Part shown: piece after piece, positions 36,687 through 51,042 of the stretch
How positions within the stretch are numbered: position 1 is the first letter of the stretch
How the letters are laid out: each line of letters begins with the position of its first letter
Origin: Callaeas wilsoni
Lineage: Eukaryota; Chordata; Aves; Passeriformes; Callaeidae
Length of the DNA: 64,000 bases
Assembly (NCBI GenBank): GCA_013398955.1
Contig: VWPU01008492.1
Span: 1-64,000 of the forward strand
Direction: 5' to 3'
Program-made: the position numbers and the translations under genes
Notes under the pieces: model-generated
Told to the model about the DNA's origin: nothing
The model's database searches: none
The model's input: only the letters and a program-made list of their open reading frames with translations

Positions 36687-37295
36687 CACAGAATCACAGA
36701 ATATACTGGGTTGGAAGGGTCTCACAAAGATCATCGAGTCCAGCTCCGGGCCCTGCACAGGACATCCCCAAGAGTCACGCCATGTGCCCAGAGCATTGTC
36801 CAACCGCTCCGTGAGCTCTGTCAGGCTGGCGCTGTGACCACTGCCTTGGAGAGCCTGTTCCAGTGCCCGACCACCCTCTGGGTGAAGATCCTGTTCCTAA
36901 CATGCAGCCTAAATATCCCCTGACACAGCTTCAGGCCATCCCCTTGGGTCCTGTTGTGGGTCGCCACAGAGAAGGGATGAGTGCCTGCCCCTCCTCTTCC
37001 CCTGATGAGAAAGTTGTAACAGCAATGAGGTCTGTCCTCAGTCCCCTCCAGCTGAACAAGCCAAGTGCCCTCAGCTGCTCCTCACACAGCTTCCCCTCAA
37101 GGCCCTTCACCATCCTCGTGGCCTCCTTTGGATGCTCTGTAACAGCTTAATGTCTTTTTTATGTTGTGGCACCCCGAGCTGCCCCAGCACTGGAGGTGAG
37201 AGCAGAGCAGGACAGTCCCTCCCTTGGCTGTGCCCTCTCACCCCAGCACACGGATGTCCCTCCTGGCTGCCAGGGCACTGCCCACTCATATTCAG
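36687..37295 (-). mobile_element. CR1 LINE fragment, about 610 bp
   Basis: The plus strand begins cacagaatcacagaatatac and gggttggaagggtctc, followed by ccagctccgggccctgcaca. It continues through the region that encodes the end of ORF2 in the other direction (gctcctcacacagcttcccc). It is a minus-strand CR1, 5'-truncated near 37295, without an intact frame. Its tail wording (ctcacaaagatcatcgagtc) differs from the copy at 15759, so it belongs to another CR1 subfamily. Confidence 0.93.
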
Positions 37296-38570
37296 TTTAG
37301 GAGTTCTCTGTTTATCTGAGTGATGCTTCACAGATTCATAGGTGCAAATCTTTTGGATGTGCCAGTTGGAAAATGTGGCATCTAAATGGGTCCTTCCTTC
37401 TGTCACAGACAGCAATCTTTGTATTGCGTGTGTGATAGGCAGGACACACACGTCTGTTTAAAAAAGGAGTCCACAACTATCCACTGTACTTTTCCTTAGT
37501 CTATATCCTTGTTTAGGATTTTATCAACTGCATTGAACAATAATCTGTCTTACTTTAGATTAATTTTGTTCTCACTGTATATTAAGATGCTTCATTTCCC
37601 TTAAATGCACCAGTTTTATTTTCTCTAACCATATTGGCTATTGATATCTTATTGGTTTGCTTTAGTTTCCTTCCTTTTAAATCCTTCTATTGATCACATA
37701 TGTTCAAACTCTTAATTCTTGTTTGGCACTGCTAGTTTTCCTGTTCCACCATACTTAATGGGTTTTATGTCTGCTTTGCCATTTAAACATCCTCTGGCAG
37801 AAAGATTGAGTTGCCAGTTTCTCTCTTTACATTAGTGTGTTCATGGCTTTCTAACCCATTTGCATTTTTTTGTTGTGTCTTTTTATGGCAAATAAATGAC
37901 TATTAATGGACCGCAGAAAAATGTTGAATATCCACAACAAAACTGCTCAGCTGTCCTAAAAAAAAAATTTCTCTTGCACACAGACATATGATTTACTTTT
38001 ACTTTCACTAATCCAGCAGGCTAGGATTGTGCTTTCAATTAAAACAGCTTAGCTGAAGTAATTACGATTTGTTGCTGTCAGCATGGATAAACTTGATAAA
38101 GAAAGAGACTAAATTATCTCATAGGGTTTTATCTTGACTGTTTTTGTTAGCAAATCTAGATAAATAGCTTGGAGGCATTATTGCTGAAAAGCCAGTTAGT
38201 GGCTTCAACTTACTGCTGAACGCTGGCACCATTTGCACAATATTTAATATGCTACAAACCGCTCTCTTCTCTGTGATACAGTGGTCATCCCATGGCCTGT
38301 GCCTCAAGACAGGATACTTTGAATAATTGTTGCCTTGAGTGTCTTAGAGCGAACCTTTTGCTGTGTTCCCACACTGCGAATATGATTCTTTCTGTCTTGA
38401 CAAGCCAAATTTCTGTTGCCTTTCCCTCTGTCAGGCTGGCAGCTCAGGGATGCCCTGTGCTCCAGCTGCTTGCCAGTCATTCCGCTGCTGAGCAGCTTTT
38501 CCTCTGTGGCACGGGGAACTCCTCTGACTCTCCTAAGTGCAGCAGGTGGGGCAGTCCCCACCTGCAGGGC
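37296..38570. other. AT-rich non-coding stretch
   Basis: No exon, RNA gene or known repeat recognised. Confidence 0.45.
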
Positions 38571-38725
38571 CTGCCGTGTCCATAAATGCACCCCATTCCG
38601 TGAGCAGCGCCTGCTGTGTCCATACATGCACCCCATTCCGTGAGCAGCGCCTGCTGTGTCCATACATGCACCCCATTCCGTGAGCAGCGCCTGCTGTGTC
38701 CATAAATGCACCCCATTCCGTGAGC
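38571..38725. repeat. Tandem array, 40-bp unit, about four copies
   Basis: The phrase atgcaccccattccgtgagc recurs with exact 40-base spacing (units at 38581, 38621, 38661 and 38701). The second and third copies are identical. The outer copies share one variant base (cataaatgca against catacatgca). The array sits in a local GC-rich patch. The near identity suggests a recent or actively homogenised array. Confidence 0.93.
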
Positions 38726-41700
38726 GTGGTGGGACCCCCTAGCGCGGCAGCTGCGGGTTTCCCTGGGGGGCTGTGTGTGGTGTCGTGGGGCAGTGTGTGA
38801 ATTGATGGCATTGCAGGCCACCAGGAAGATGCCTGGCTCAGGCTTGGAAAGGTGATGATGGCCCCTGTGGACTCATGAGCAGCAGCCATTTGGTGTTATG
38901 GGATGGGCAGGAGAGTCCTGTGGGAACACTGGGCATTGTGGCCAGACTGCCTTTGCAGGCCAGTGGGAACAGATAGTGTGGAACAACTGCTCAGAGCTTC
39001 ATGTCCATGCTACGTGTATTTCAGATTGTGGTGGTTTATTTTTTTGGTGTTGTTGTTTTCTTTNTTTCTTTTTTTTTTTTTAAACTTCAGATTAGCTCCA
39101 GCCTGGGTTTGTGATGCAGCTGGAGGGAATTTCTAGGCCACGTTCAGCAGAAAGGGATTCAGTTCCCACGCTCTGAGATGCTGCAGTGTGCATCAGAGCT
39201 CTCTAGAGAGGAGTGTTTGTGAGGTTCAGTTCAGAAGTGCACTCCTGTGTCCAGTGAAGCACGTAGGTGTTCCCTGTAAAGTTCCTTGGCACTGCTGCAG
39301 CGTTGCATGATTACCAGGACTAATTTCTCAGGCTGCAGTAGATATCTCTAGTACCTCTGCGTGGCAATTACTGTGAAGTACTGTGACTGCTCTGAAGCTT
39401 TTTCTGCCAGGTTCAAGTTAAATTGGAGTTTGTATTTGGTTGTTATTGTTCAAGTTCATGAAACCAAATTGCAGGAACATAACATATCTGGTTGTTGGAT
39501 GAAAGTTCCCTCAGTTTATATTCTAAACCCACAGCAATTAATCTGCTTAAAACCATATATGCATCATAGATATCTTGTATATATGTTATTCTCAGTCCTA
39601 CTCCTATAGAGCATTATATCCACCATTCTTTTATAATACACCTTGGCTCCCAGCCATGCACACCAAGTAATGCATTATTCACAGGCAGAGTAATTGTATG
39701 AAAATATAACTGAAGATGCAATGGATCCTTTACACAAACGTTGTTTCTTGTTTCCTTTTCCATAACAAATGACTCCTTGCCTTCAGGAATGTGTGAGAAC
39801 TGCAAAATGCAGGCAGTAGTAATGGTGCAATAAATTGGCCTTATAGTCCTCAATCCAAGACTGGCTCCTGCTTATAATTCATCAGAACTGCCTTCCTGCT
39901 GTAAACATGAGATCTGGGTTCTGATCATGTGCTGGATTAACCTGAACTGTGTGCCAGACCCTCACCCAGCCCCTTTCTCACCCTCCTCAACAGGGCAGGG
40001 GGGAGAAAGAAGATGAAGCAGCTCGTGGGTCAAGGTAAAGACAGGGAGGTCACTCACCAGTTACTGTAGTACCAATTATTATTTCTCCTTCTTCATTGAG
40101 GGAAGTGATGGAATAGATACAGAACTGGAGGCTGAAACTATCAATATTCTCAATGGTTTGCAAATGTTTTAAATTGACTATATCATGTAATCCTAACCCA
40201 ACTATGAAAAATCCAAAATCCTTTATTGAATAAAGGACTTCTTATCCATAAACTAAATGACTTACTTTAAGTCCAAAAAAGAACTGTTTATCCATAAATA
40301 ACAGGACAGATGCCTGGCTCTTCCTACAGAAGAAGGAAGGAGCTTTGTGCAAGGGAGAATCTGCCTAAGGTCAGGGCTCTGAATCAGTGATGCTGTTTGG
40401 CCTTTCAGAGTTGTTCGGTCAGGGATTTTTGAAAAGTTTTTACTGATAAATATTTTTCTTGTTTAAACTTTTGGTCCTGTTTTGATGATCCAGCTTTCAC
40501 TGTTGTCACAGGCTCTTTATGCACTGTGAGACACCTCATAGTGGAGCCTTGGAGCAACCACTGGGCAGTCCCAGCTCTCAGACTGAGCTCTTTAATGGGA
40601 GATGCACTTCATCTCACTGAATTTCCAAACTTGTCTCAAGTTTCAGGCTGCTGCAGGATGTCCTTGCATCTCCATAGGAGTAATTTCAAAGCAGTAAAAA
40701 GTAAGTAGGAGTTCCTCTTGCTGACAATTTAAAAATCAGGGCGGTAAATTTTATTTTAGTGAAGTGGTTACAAAACCAGAATAAATTTACAGGGGGAAAA
40801 AAGCATCAAACAAAAGCAGCTGTTCTGCAGAGAATATGCCTGTCATTAAGCTGTTACCTCACATTGTGTTTCTCTGCAGTGCCTTCTGGCAGCATCTCAG
40901 TCCTCTGCTTTTTGGGCCTCTGTCTTTTAAAATGTATTCTGCTCTGGTACCCCTCTCTAATTGCACTTGAACGTTATCAGGATGCTGTTGAGCACTAACG
41001 AGTCTTCAAAGAAGTATGTAGGGACTTTCACTTCCCTTTTGTTCATGCTAATTAAGTTAGGGAAATTTTATATTGTGCCTTGATTAATTCTGGGAATTTG
41101 TAAGAATGCAAATGAACATTGTTTATCTGGGGCTGAGTTATCTTTTGATATGCAAACACACTTTGATATGCTGATTTTCATTAACACTATTACCTTCCTC
41201 TTTGGGAAGGACTTTGAATTACAATTACAATTCCATCCAACTCCTCTCTGCACACAAGTTGTGACTTCTGCTGCTCATGTCTTATAATTGTATACAAATT
41301 CCACAGTGTAGAAGTTATCTGAACAAATTTCTTGTTAGTCTAGCAATAACAGGAATTTAATCTTGCTTTCTCTAAGTCCAGCTGTGATCTATATTAATTA
41401 AACAGATGACCAACATGGTTCTGGATTCTTCCACAGCTATCATGGTCCCAGGATATACAGAGATGACCTGCAATCTGCAGGTCTTGATCTTGGCTGGTTT
41501 TACTCAATTCTGCTGAAGTCTAAACATTTTTTTAGGAGAGTCTTTGAATGAAATAGTCTATATACCTATATTAATAAACAGTTTTATAAATGCTATATTT
41601 AGCATATATTTTTTTCATGAATTGTAGGGAGCTCCTAAGGGATCTGGTAACTGTTTTTTCTGAACAGATAAGACAGAATTTATATATGAAAAATATGCAG

Positions 41701-44700
41701 TCAGTATCTTTGTAGCATCTTTGCATTTGCATGGTGCTTCTCACTGAAAACACATATGGAGGGCTGTTCATGATGCTATTTTTATTCGTGGTTTGTCTCT
41801 TAGTATATGTTGAGTGTTCTATTATAGAGCACAGAGCTAGATAATGTGTTCAAGTGTTGTGGATGTAATAAAGAAGGATCCCTTAAAGCTTTTGCTTTCT
41901 AATTATATTCTGTTTTAGCCCGCAATGTGTCCAGACATCTCTTCCTTATTCTGAAAGACACCCTAAACACTAGAAAGTGCCAAGCAAATTAAAGCACCCC
42001 ATCTAAGTAAACAACCACATGGCAGAGTCCATATGTTCTAAAATTAGGCATATCTATGTTTAAAACAATGTATTAATTCTGCTACTAGAAAGGGAAATCA
42101 AACCAATTCCCTTGTGTGGAAAGAATCATGTTGCATTTTGAATGACTTAGCATAATAATCACTTCTTGTGATATTTTTCAATTTAGTCTTTTGAAGTAAA
42201 CCCTGGAAAGAGTATTTGGTCTAAAATAATTGTATCACAGACTTTAAATGCAAGCTGCTTTTAGTGATGCTGATGTACCTTTTAAGCTGTCTCAAGTTAA
42301 TGCGCTGGCCCAAAATGAACTCTGCATTTTGTATGAGAGTGAAATCCAAGCTTTGTGTGCTTTATGGAGGTGACCTGCTACAGATTATGCTTCGGGACAT
42401 GTGTGATTCCCCAGCCATTCCTCTCTGCTGCCCTTCAGTCCTGCTGTTCTATGTCCTTGCTGCCCCCAGGCAGGGTTTCCTGCATTTATAGGGAGCAAAA
42501 CTGCTGACCCAGGGACCCGAGGCTGTCTCCTCGTGTTTCTGGGGCTTTGTGACAAGGCGCACGAAATGATGTCACTCACTGCGTGTTCCGAGGCAGGTGC
42601 TGCGTCTTTTGAGAGTTACATCTGAGATGTGGACACTTCCCAGAGAATGAATCTGTGCCAAACATCAGTGATTGCAACTCAAGGTGGGGAGAATTATGAA
42701 CTTGGGTAATTATTCTGGCCAGTTTTGGGGTTAGGAAGGGTGTTACATTTGGATTTAGTTTATTCTCATTTCTTTAGGAAAGCAATTTTCTGGCTGTAGG
42801 ACAGATGATTCCAGTGAAGAGCAAGACAAGTTTGGCTGGAATAGCTGATGCCAGTGAACAAGTGTGTTCTGGGTTTGGTAAAAACCTGCCCAATACACTT
42901 AAAAAATCTAAACATGTACCTGCCTGTAAGCCTTAGCAAAATATATAAAGAAATATTTTGTTTGAGGGTTTTCTTTTTTGACAAGTTCTATTGCTGTGAC
43001 TTCAATGAACAGAATCTACCTTTCACAAGCAGGCATTTCAGTGCCCTGCTGCCCCTTGTCCTGTCTTGTGTTAATGTTCAACTTTTAGGTAGGAAAAGTC
43101 TTGAAAGGCTTCAGTTTTTCAAAACACATATACCCTTGAAGTGAAATAGCATATATACCTACTTGGCTGACTCGGTGCAAAGTGTTCTTATCCTCAGCTG
43201 TGCCTCTGTTGTCACGCTGCTGGCCAGGGTCAGGCAGCAGTAACTGTGGTGCCAAGGTCCTTCCTCTGGCCTCTCTCAACTTCAGGAGGAAATCTGACAT
43301 TCTGAGCAGATGCAGGTGCTGGGCAGAAACCTAAGCAGCAGAGCAGTGGTTTGTGCTGGGATAGTAGGATTCAGAGAAGTGGTTAACTAAAATCTCATGG
43401 AAATGGGGAAAGAATGGTATTGTGGTTTTCCTCTGATGGCACTTAAAACCCCAAACTGAAAGCTCTGCTCCTTGTCCTGAGCTGCTGATATATTTGTGTA
43501 TTGTGTTTGTGTGGTAAGGTTTTTGGTAGTGGGGGGAGGTTACAAGGCTGGCTTCTGTGAGAAGCTGCTGGAAGCTTCCCCTATGTCCCATTCTCTCATT
43601 TTTTTCTGTACTCTGTGTATTAATTCAGGGCAAGGGAGGAATAACCCACTGGTACGTTACTGAGTCTTACTTTTGTGAGCAACTCCTGCCTTCCCAAGAC
43701 TTTGGAAAGGAGTTGAGAGTTCTGTGCTTGGCAGGGGGCAAACAGGAAAACACCTGCTCTGCTTTCTTAAATAGGTGATGCTGTCATGAAAAATGCCATT
43801 ACAGAAATATTGGTCACACTCTGACACATCTCTCTTCAGAAATGTCTCCGTTTCTAAGATAATGACTCACAAAGAGTGCTGCATTGCTACATGTTTGAAC
43901 TTCAAGTATACCTTCTAAAATGAAATTGTTTCTGCAAACAGAGTCCTTCTTAAAATGTTAAGACATCATCTGTAAATTGACAGATTCACTGAGCTGGCAA
44001 AGCAGCCAGAGAGCAGCACGGAGGCACCCCAGTGTTCATCTTGCACCCTGTCACTTCAATCACGCTGGTGTAAACCACAAGAACTGCTTGAAATAATGTG
44101 GAGCTGTTATTCAAAAAGCAGTTCATCCTACAACCAAATACCTCTCAAAATAGTCTTTTGCAAAGCAATAGCATAATATGAAGCAAGAAATACTCACTGG
44201 AAAGAATGAACTTTTGATGTCAGTTTATTTTGAGCAAGCATTTCAGCTTCTGCCTAAGTATGTACAAAATGACAGATTGTTTACTTCTATTTGACATACT
44301 GTATTTTTCATTTTAAGTTTGCTTTGTAGCACAATGTGGTAAATGCAATGAATGACTCAGTCAACCTATACTTGCTAAAAGCTTTTTAGCATATTTAATC
44401 ATTGTCTGTTTGGAGGTAGCACAATTTATGTGCTAAAATGCTTGTGTTGTGATATAAATTATGCTGAGAGGAAAAGTACAGTGGTTGAAGCAATCAGACT
44501 AAAAGTTGATCTGTGTAGTGAGTGCTCTCAAGAAAGTAAAAAACCATTTGTTTGTTGAATATTTATGTGGTCATATCAAAATGATCCTTCCCTTCTTGCT
44601 GAGAGCAGCCAGCATTTGACTTCATTACTTATGAGGTGATTTTCCAAGTGCCCAACAGAGGTGATCAAACCTGAAGTCCAGCTCCGTTTTCACCACCCCT

Positions 44701-47700
44701 TTGTCCCTGTGTATTTTGTTTCTTAGTTAGAAGAAAGGCACGTTCAATGCTAGTGATAAGAGTTGGGATTAACACTTAAAGGCAGCCAGGCAGAGCTGAG
44801 TTTCTGAGCTCGAGCAGGAGGTGAATATGCAGAGGTGCTTCTGGCTCCCACTGCTCTGGTCAGAGGGAGTGACTCTGACCACTCTTTTTCTTCCCCATGT
44901 TTTAAGCTGCTGCAGCAAAGTGAGCACACATTTACTGTGTGAGTAAAATCCTCTGAGGACTGGGTTCTTTTGCCTTGTGTCCCTATTATCTCCTATAAAA
45001 TGTGCCAGGAAACAGAATTTAATCTAAGATGTCTCTTGTGTCTTCATCTACTTATTCCTTAATTGGTCTAACCTGCCAACTGGATGCTCAGCCACACTGG
45101 CAGCATTTTTGACAAGCGTGATTATCCACCAAGGACTAGATAGAAATTGCCAAATAATTTCATAGAATTTGCTGATTAGCCACCTGCTTATCATGGCTTT
45201 CCTCACTATTGAAATTGCTGTGGTTCTGGTGGTAATATACAAACTTCTGTGGAATAGTGAAGATCACTGCCAGAACTGCTTAGATCTGATCTGCTGTGCT
45301 GTAGACAACAGCACTGAACTAAAAAATATTTGCTTGATAAATAGCACATATGTGGTATTTCTCCACATAGTGTTTACTTGTTTATCTTCAGCTGAATTAT
45401 GTCAGTGAAAATTGAAGTGAAGAGAAAGAAATATTTGAATTCAGCCCCAATGCTAAAGCCAGTGTAGGTGCTTCTGGGTTTGAATGAGTAATCCCTCTTG
45501 GTCATCAAGAATTTATGTAGTTATGGAGGTAAAAAAAAACCTCTGTGGTCAAATGTAATGTTATAGTAAGCAATGCTCCAGCCTCATTTTCTTCTGGTTT
45601 ATCCCAAAACAATCCTTAAGCATAATCATTCAAAAGTGTTTGTACACTTGTAAAAGTGTTTCGTATACTTTACAGTGAGTAAAAAACCAGATTTTTTCTA
45701 TTATGTGCAAGAAGGTTAAGTATTTAAGGAAATACTTGGTTATGATAGTGAATATACCAAATGGGGTTATTTTAAAAATGCAGTGATGACTGAGAAGCAG
45801 ATAAGTGATACCACTTACACATTGATATCAGAGAATTCAGGTGAGATGGAGATGTGCTAGAATCGGCAGGCTGTAATGGATGCAAGGAAAACCACATTTG
45901 ATTGCACCACACCCACATTCATTGAGAGAAGTGCAGGAGAGAAGGGTTTGTTCATCCCTTCTCTGGCGGGAGTCGGCTGAGGGCGTGCACTGATGCTTGC
46001 CTGGTGTGGGGTGGGTTTTTTTGTACTCCTGGAACTCTTCCTAGAGCTTTTCTGTAGGTTTGTCAGAGCAGTCAGTGGCTTCAAAAGTCTGTGTGGTGTC
46101 TCCCTGTGCCTTAGGGAGCCAAAGTGAGTTTTTTGTTCCTAATACCTCCTGTCTGCATTCAGGACACAATGCTGTTATCTCCAAAATCAAAGCAAGAGAT
46201 TGCATTTACTTTCAAGGAAACAGAATATGGTTCTGCTTTGTTTGGTTTTTAATAATACACAGTGTCTGAAGCTAAATGCATGTGAAGTGTCTTCACACAG
46301 GCAAATGAGATTCAAATACAGATTGCACTGCAAACCGGACAGCTTTGATTAGGAGATGAAATACAGGTAATCTCTTTTGGCTTTCCCTGAAAACTGAAAT
46401 TACTGTTCCCTACTTAAAAGGCATCAGCTGACAAGTTAACTGGAACAAAAGAATTGTTATTCCTGTCTAAAATAGAGAATTATTGTCAGGCTTTTGTGAT
46501 CATCATGAGAATCTGTTTGATAGAACAGTACAGCTGTCTAGATGATACATTTAGATCTCCTGCTGAGATTTTTTATGGAAAGAATTATTTCCTTTTTTCA
46601 TTAGCAACTTTTTCTTTTTTACAGACAATATTTATTTTTTGCTTTTTGTCTGTATTGCAGGTGTTAATAATTTATTTCTGACCTCTCTTAAACAGTTTTT
46701 ACACAGTATTGAGTAGATTTGGTCTCAGTTTACAGCTAAGATAGAAACTCATTGTTTCTTTGGGTAAGAATGAGCGTGTTGGGATCTGTGATAGAGCCTA
46801 TTGAAAAATCTGAATGCAGAACCAGCCATTAAAGCAGCTGCAAAATTCATTCACCCTAATCTGCGAGAAGACCTGTCAGAGGCTTCAGTTGTCACGGAAC
46901 TTGTTTGAATCACAGCAGAAAGTCAGAAGCCTTTCTGAGTGCTGTGACACGCTGTGTGATAGAAGTGCTGCTGCTGAACCAGTTCCTGTAACTTGGAAAC
47001 AAAGCAGAAACATAACCAGTCCACAACTGCAGTTTGTTCACTGAGCAAAACTTATTTTTCGTATTTTAGGTGAACATCTTGTTGCTGGGAATTTGGCTTA
47101 ACTTACACAGTGAGTTGTAATTGGGCTCCTCAGGGGAATCTGATGTTCTACATGTGGCGTGGTAAAAATATTTTCAGAAAGCTTTTATGCCAGTACTGAA
47201 ACTTTAATAGTTTATTCAGTCCTGGAAACAGGAGGCAACTACTGACACATGCAGTCGTGTTCTCTGGTGCAATATTTCACAGGAAAGCAAGAGCTTCTAC
47301 TGACTTTTATATGTGAAGTAGTTTAAACGTTAAAGAACTACAACAGTGCCTGCAAAACCTGCTTTTAACTTTATCCAGTTTCATGAAAGGGAGCATTGCC
47401 AACTGTCCGCACTTTGTGAAGTTTGGCTGAAAAGAAAATAGTCTGTTAGTTTCCATAAGAGCCCAAAACAGTTTCTGAAAACCTGCCTGTCTTCCCTGCT
47501 CAGAGAGAGGATTCATTGCTACTGACTCTGCTCCTGATGTGGCTAAAAACCAGTTCTCAAAGCCTTTGTGAGTTGCCTTCAGACTCTGGAACTGCTGTTT
47601 GAGGCCCAGTGTTGCAGACAAAACTACATTTTCCTCTACTTTTTCCTCTGTCTCTGTGTTTGGTCCCCAAGTTTAGTCCTGGTGCCTTTTTTCCCTACAG

Positions 47701-50700
47701 ATAAAATTTAAAAATTGGCATTATTGTGAGCCAAGGACCTTGATAGCCCATGTTGTAGATTAGCCAAAATCTTGCCTCCTCTGCTTATAAATTTTGAAAA
47801 GATTTTGACTAGTAGAGGATATCTGATCCTCTCAAAAACCATAAATACAAGATATTGTGGATTTTTCATTACCTTTTAAGAATTATGAGCAACATATGAT
47901 GATTTTGTATCTGAAACCTTGCCTGATGATCACTTGCAAACTGAGGTTCTTAGATACTCACACTACATTTCTGTGCCAGTTTCATCTTTTCTCACATTAC
48001 TGCCAAATTTTTCTTGATCATAAAAAGTCCTTTAAAATCTGGCAACGAATCTTCTTTGTTCCTGTTTCTGAGCTTAAATCAAAGTCAGAAAGGTAATTTT
48101 TTTTTTTTCTTGAATTGTTACCCTGGCAATTTTAGTCTTTAAAAATGAATTGTTAGGGACTGGTTTAACGTGAACCTGATTTTTTTCCTCCTTGTTTCTT
48201 CACACGGAGCTCTGTTAAGGAAAACTCTTCTTGTAACAAACATCCCATGGTGGAGGATAAGAGAGCATATACAGGAATCATTACAGAATATACCCAAACC
48301 TGTCAGTTATCTTAGTCATGCTATAGTGCAGTGTTTTGAAGAAAAAAACCTGTCTAGAACCTTAAAATGAATGACTTGTGATTTTTTCCTTAAGTGCATC
48401 TGAGTTTGAGAGTTCCTCTAGTGTAATTTCAGGTAAGGTGTCAGCATAATACCATGAAATCTCCATAATGCAACATGAGTTAAAATGATGTCTAGATCAG
48501 ACCTGTAGGTCTCTACATTGATAGTTGAGCAGGAACAGAGGAATCTGAATGTCGTGGAAGGTTTCTGTGCATATTTTAGTGAAATCATTCTGGTTTTATT
48601 TCTGAAGTGGTAAGTTCAAGTTTTTTAAATCAGTTCTAGAAAATTCAGAGATGGGAAATAGATTTCCCCCAGGAACTTCACGAGAGTTAATGAATCATGC
48701 TATAAAAACAAGGACAGAGTTCACATCCTATGTTAAAGCAACATCAGAAGGGAGATTTTGTTATAGCTGTAAACTCTTGGTGGGTGATTTTACCTCCGGG
48801 CAGAAAGTTAAAACTGAAGTGAGACTCCTGATCTTTGTTTGAGACTCCTGATCTTTGTTTGCTACAAAGGGACTTCAGCACTAATGCCCCAAGCCAAAGG
48901 ACAGCAAAGTTATTTCGTAGAATGAATGGTTTCATCTGCTTACTCTAAAGCCTGTTTTAGGCCACTCGTGTGTGTTTTGCTTTTTAAAGCCATCTGAAAG
49001 TTTACAGGCACATTTTCCCCCAGTCACCAGTTTTACCCTCTGCTATGGACTTGCTGTTGGGCTCTGAGAGCAGAGCAGTGGCACCGTGGGCCAGCAGCAG
49101 CGGCCAAGGCTCCTGCAGAATTTGCTCTCTGGTTCACTTTCCAGTGAATTTACACATTTTTCTCAGCTGTGAATTAATTTCCTCCCCATCATCATAACTT
49201 GCCTGGAGAGGATGACAATATTCAACTGGACTTGAAAAGCAAAAGGAGACATATCCTTTTACTGCCTACAAGCTCATATTATCCTAGTGTCACTTGAAGT
49301 GTTCACACCTCTGAATAAAATTTTGATGGATATCTTTGTATCACCAACTTAACGACTTCACATTAGGTTATTAGTCTTCAGGTTTTGACAGGACTGTGAA
49401 TATATTTTACAGTTCTCATTTGTGCTGGCATCTCTGGGGTCCCATGTAATGTCCACAGAAATCAATAAAAAGACTTCTGTTAATTCTTCCTGTTGCATTT
49501 GGATTCCTATACTTGAGGATACAAGGATTTTTCAGGCCTCAGGATTTCTTGTTTTTAGGATTTTATAATATGGGAGTTGTCACATGAGGTAAAAGCAAGG
49601 TTCCCCCATCTCTGCACTCTGTCTCTAGTAATAGTCAGGACCAGTTTTCGAAGGGAGAATGTGAGAAACATTGCTGGAGCAATAAAAGAAGAGCTTCCCT
49701 CAGAGGATTTTGCTTCCTTCTTCCATCTGTGAGAAGCTGAATAAAGACCTGAAGCAGGAGAATTTACACTCCTCAAAGTTTTAAATCTTTTGATTAAAAA
49801 TAATTTTTTCTCATCTAACTGGGGATAATTTGCCCTCCACTCTTCCCCTGCTGTTAATTAAATCCTCTTCATCTGTCAACAATAGAATGTGAGGTTTTTC
49901 TTAGTATCCCATAAATGGTTAAATCTACTTATTTTATACAATGTCCTAAATTCTGCAGCATCATTTGCATTTATATCTCACTTGTTTTGTTATGAGTACT
50001 TTCCTTCCTCTTTTTTTTGGGCTATGTATTTTTCATAAGCACATTTTTTTATACCTTTTTAGTTTATATTTACAGAGCTTAGCAAATCACAACATGTTTC
50101 ATGCAATCTGTCTCTGCTTCTGCTGAAGAACGGTTACTGATTTGATAAGAAGCCAGCACTTTTAAGGTGGGTGATAAAGTTGGGCTCTTAAATCTATATC
50201 TAGATGGGGTTTATATATACTTTTTATAGGTTGTCTAGTTTCTAAGATACTTGCACTATTCTGTTGGTGTAGTGGTAGCTCTTGATGTATGGAAGTTGAA
50301 GTTCTTCCTGTATCTCGTGGGGCTTAATCCAGAAGATCAGAACAAAAATGCCTGCCCTTGGTTTCCACATGGCTGTGCTTGAGAATACAACATGGGGCAT
50401 CCTCACAAGCAGCTGCAAGGGACAACTTGCAGCTCAATCTGTGTGCCAGTGCAATAGCTCTTCTTCATGGACATAATGGATGAATTAGTGCCCTGCAAGG
50501 AAAAGGAAATTAATTCTGTGCTGCTTTGTATCTCCAGTAACTCCTCTGTAAGAGTGAACTGACTCCCCCGGTGTGCAATGGCTCGGTTCACTGATAAACC
50601 CAATGGAAGCTGACAAAGGTGTGATTCAGAGTTGTCATTTTTGTGCCTTAGAGGACGCTGATGGGAACCCAGTGGTGGAAATGAGAAGAAGTAAACAGGA

Positions 50701-50987
50701 CATAAGTCGCCGTTCTGGCCACTGTGGTGTGTTTCAGCAGGAGTTGCCTGTCCTCTGTCTGCCAGGGTGCTGCTCCTCTCTGCACAGACCATCTCCTGCC
50801 AGGTGCTCGAGCCATGGGAATGTGCTGATCAGCTCAGTTTCTCCTCCCTGCTGTCTGTAGACCCCTCCTGTGTGGCACTTGCTGCCCGTGCTGCCAGCTA
50901 GCGAGCAGCTGCCTGGGGATGGGCCAGTTTTTACATTACTGCAGGCCTTTGTATGTTCAGGGTGTATCCACCCTGCGCCTGCAGTGT
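38726..50987. other. Long AT-rich non-coding stretch
   Basis: I see no supported gene or CR1 copy in 12 kb, which is a relatively repeat-poor interval. It contains an undetermined base (n at 39064) in a T-rich run, a weak candidate internal exon at 40512-40700, and a 20-bp duplication at 48821-48860. Otherwise it has only A/T-rich sequence and short random open frames. Confidence 0.45.
48821..48860. repeat. Perfect 20-bp tandem duplication
   Basis: gagactcctgatctttgttt occurs twice, back to back, without a mismatch. It is a recent small duplication in non-coding sequence. Confidence 0.95.
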
Positions 50988-51042
50988 GATAGAATCACGG
51001 GATAGTTTGGTTTGGAAGGGATCTTCAAAGGTCTCTAATGCA
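50988..51042 (-). mobile_element. CR1 LINE 3'-end fragment
   Basis: gatagaatcacgggatagtt followed by tggaagggatcttcaaaggt is the reverse complement of a CR1 tail. About 55 bases remain. Confidence 0.8.

Noticed and set aside
36678..36923. Plus-strand open frame in the CR1 copy
   Set aside because: It is antisense to a minus-strand CR1 element, a common false gene in bird genomes.
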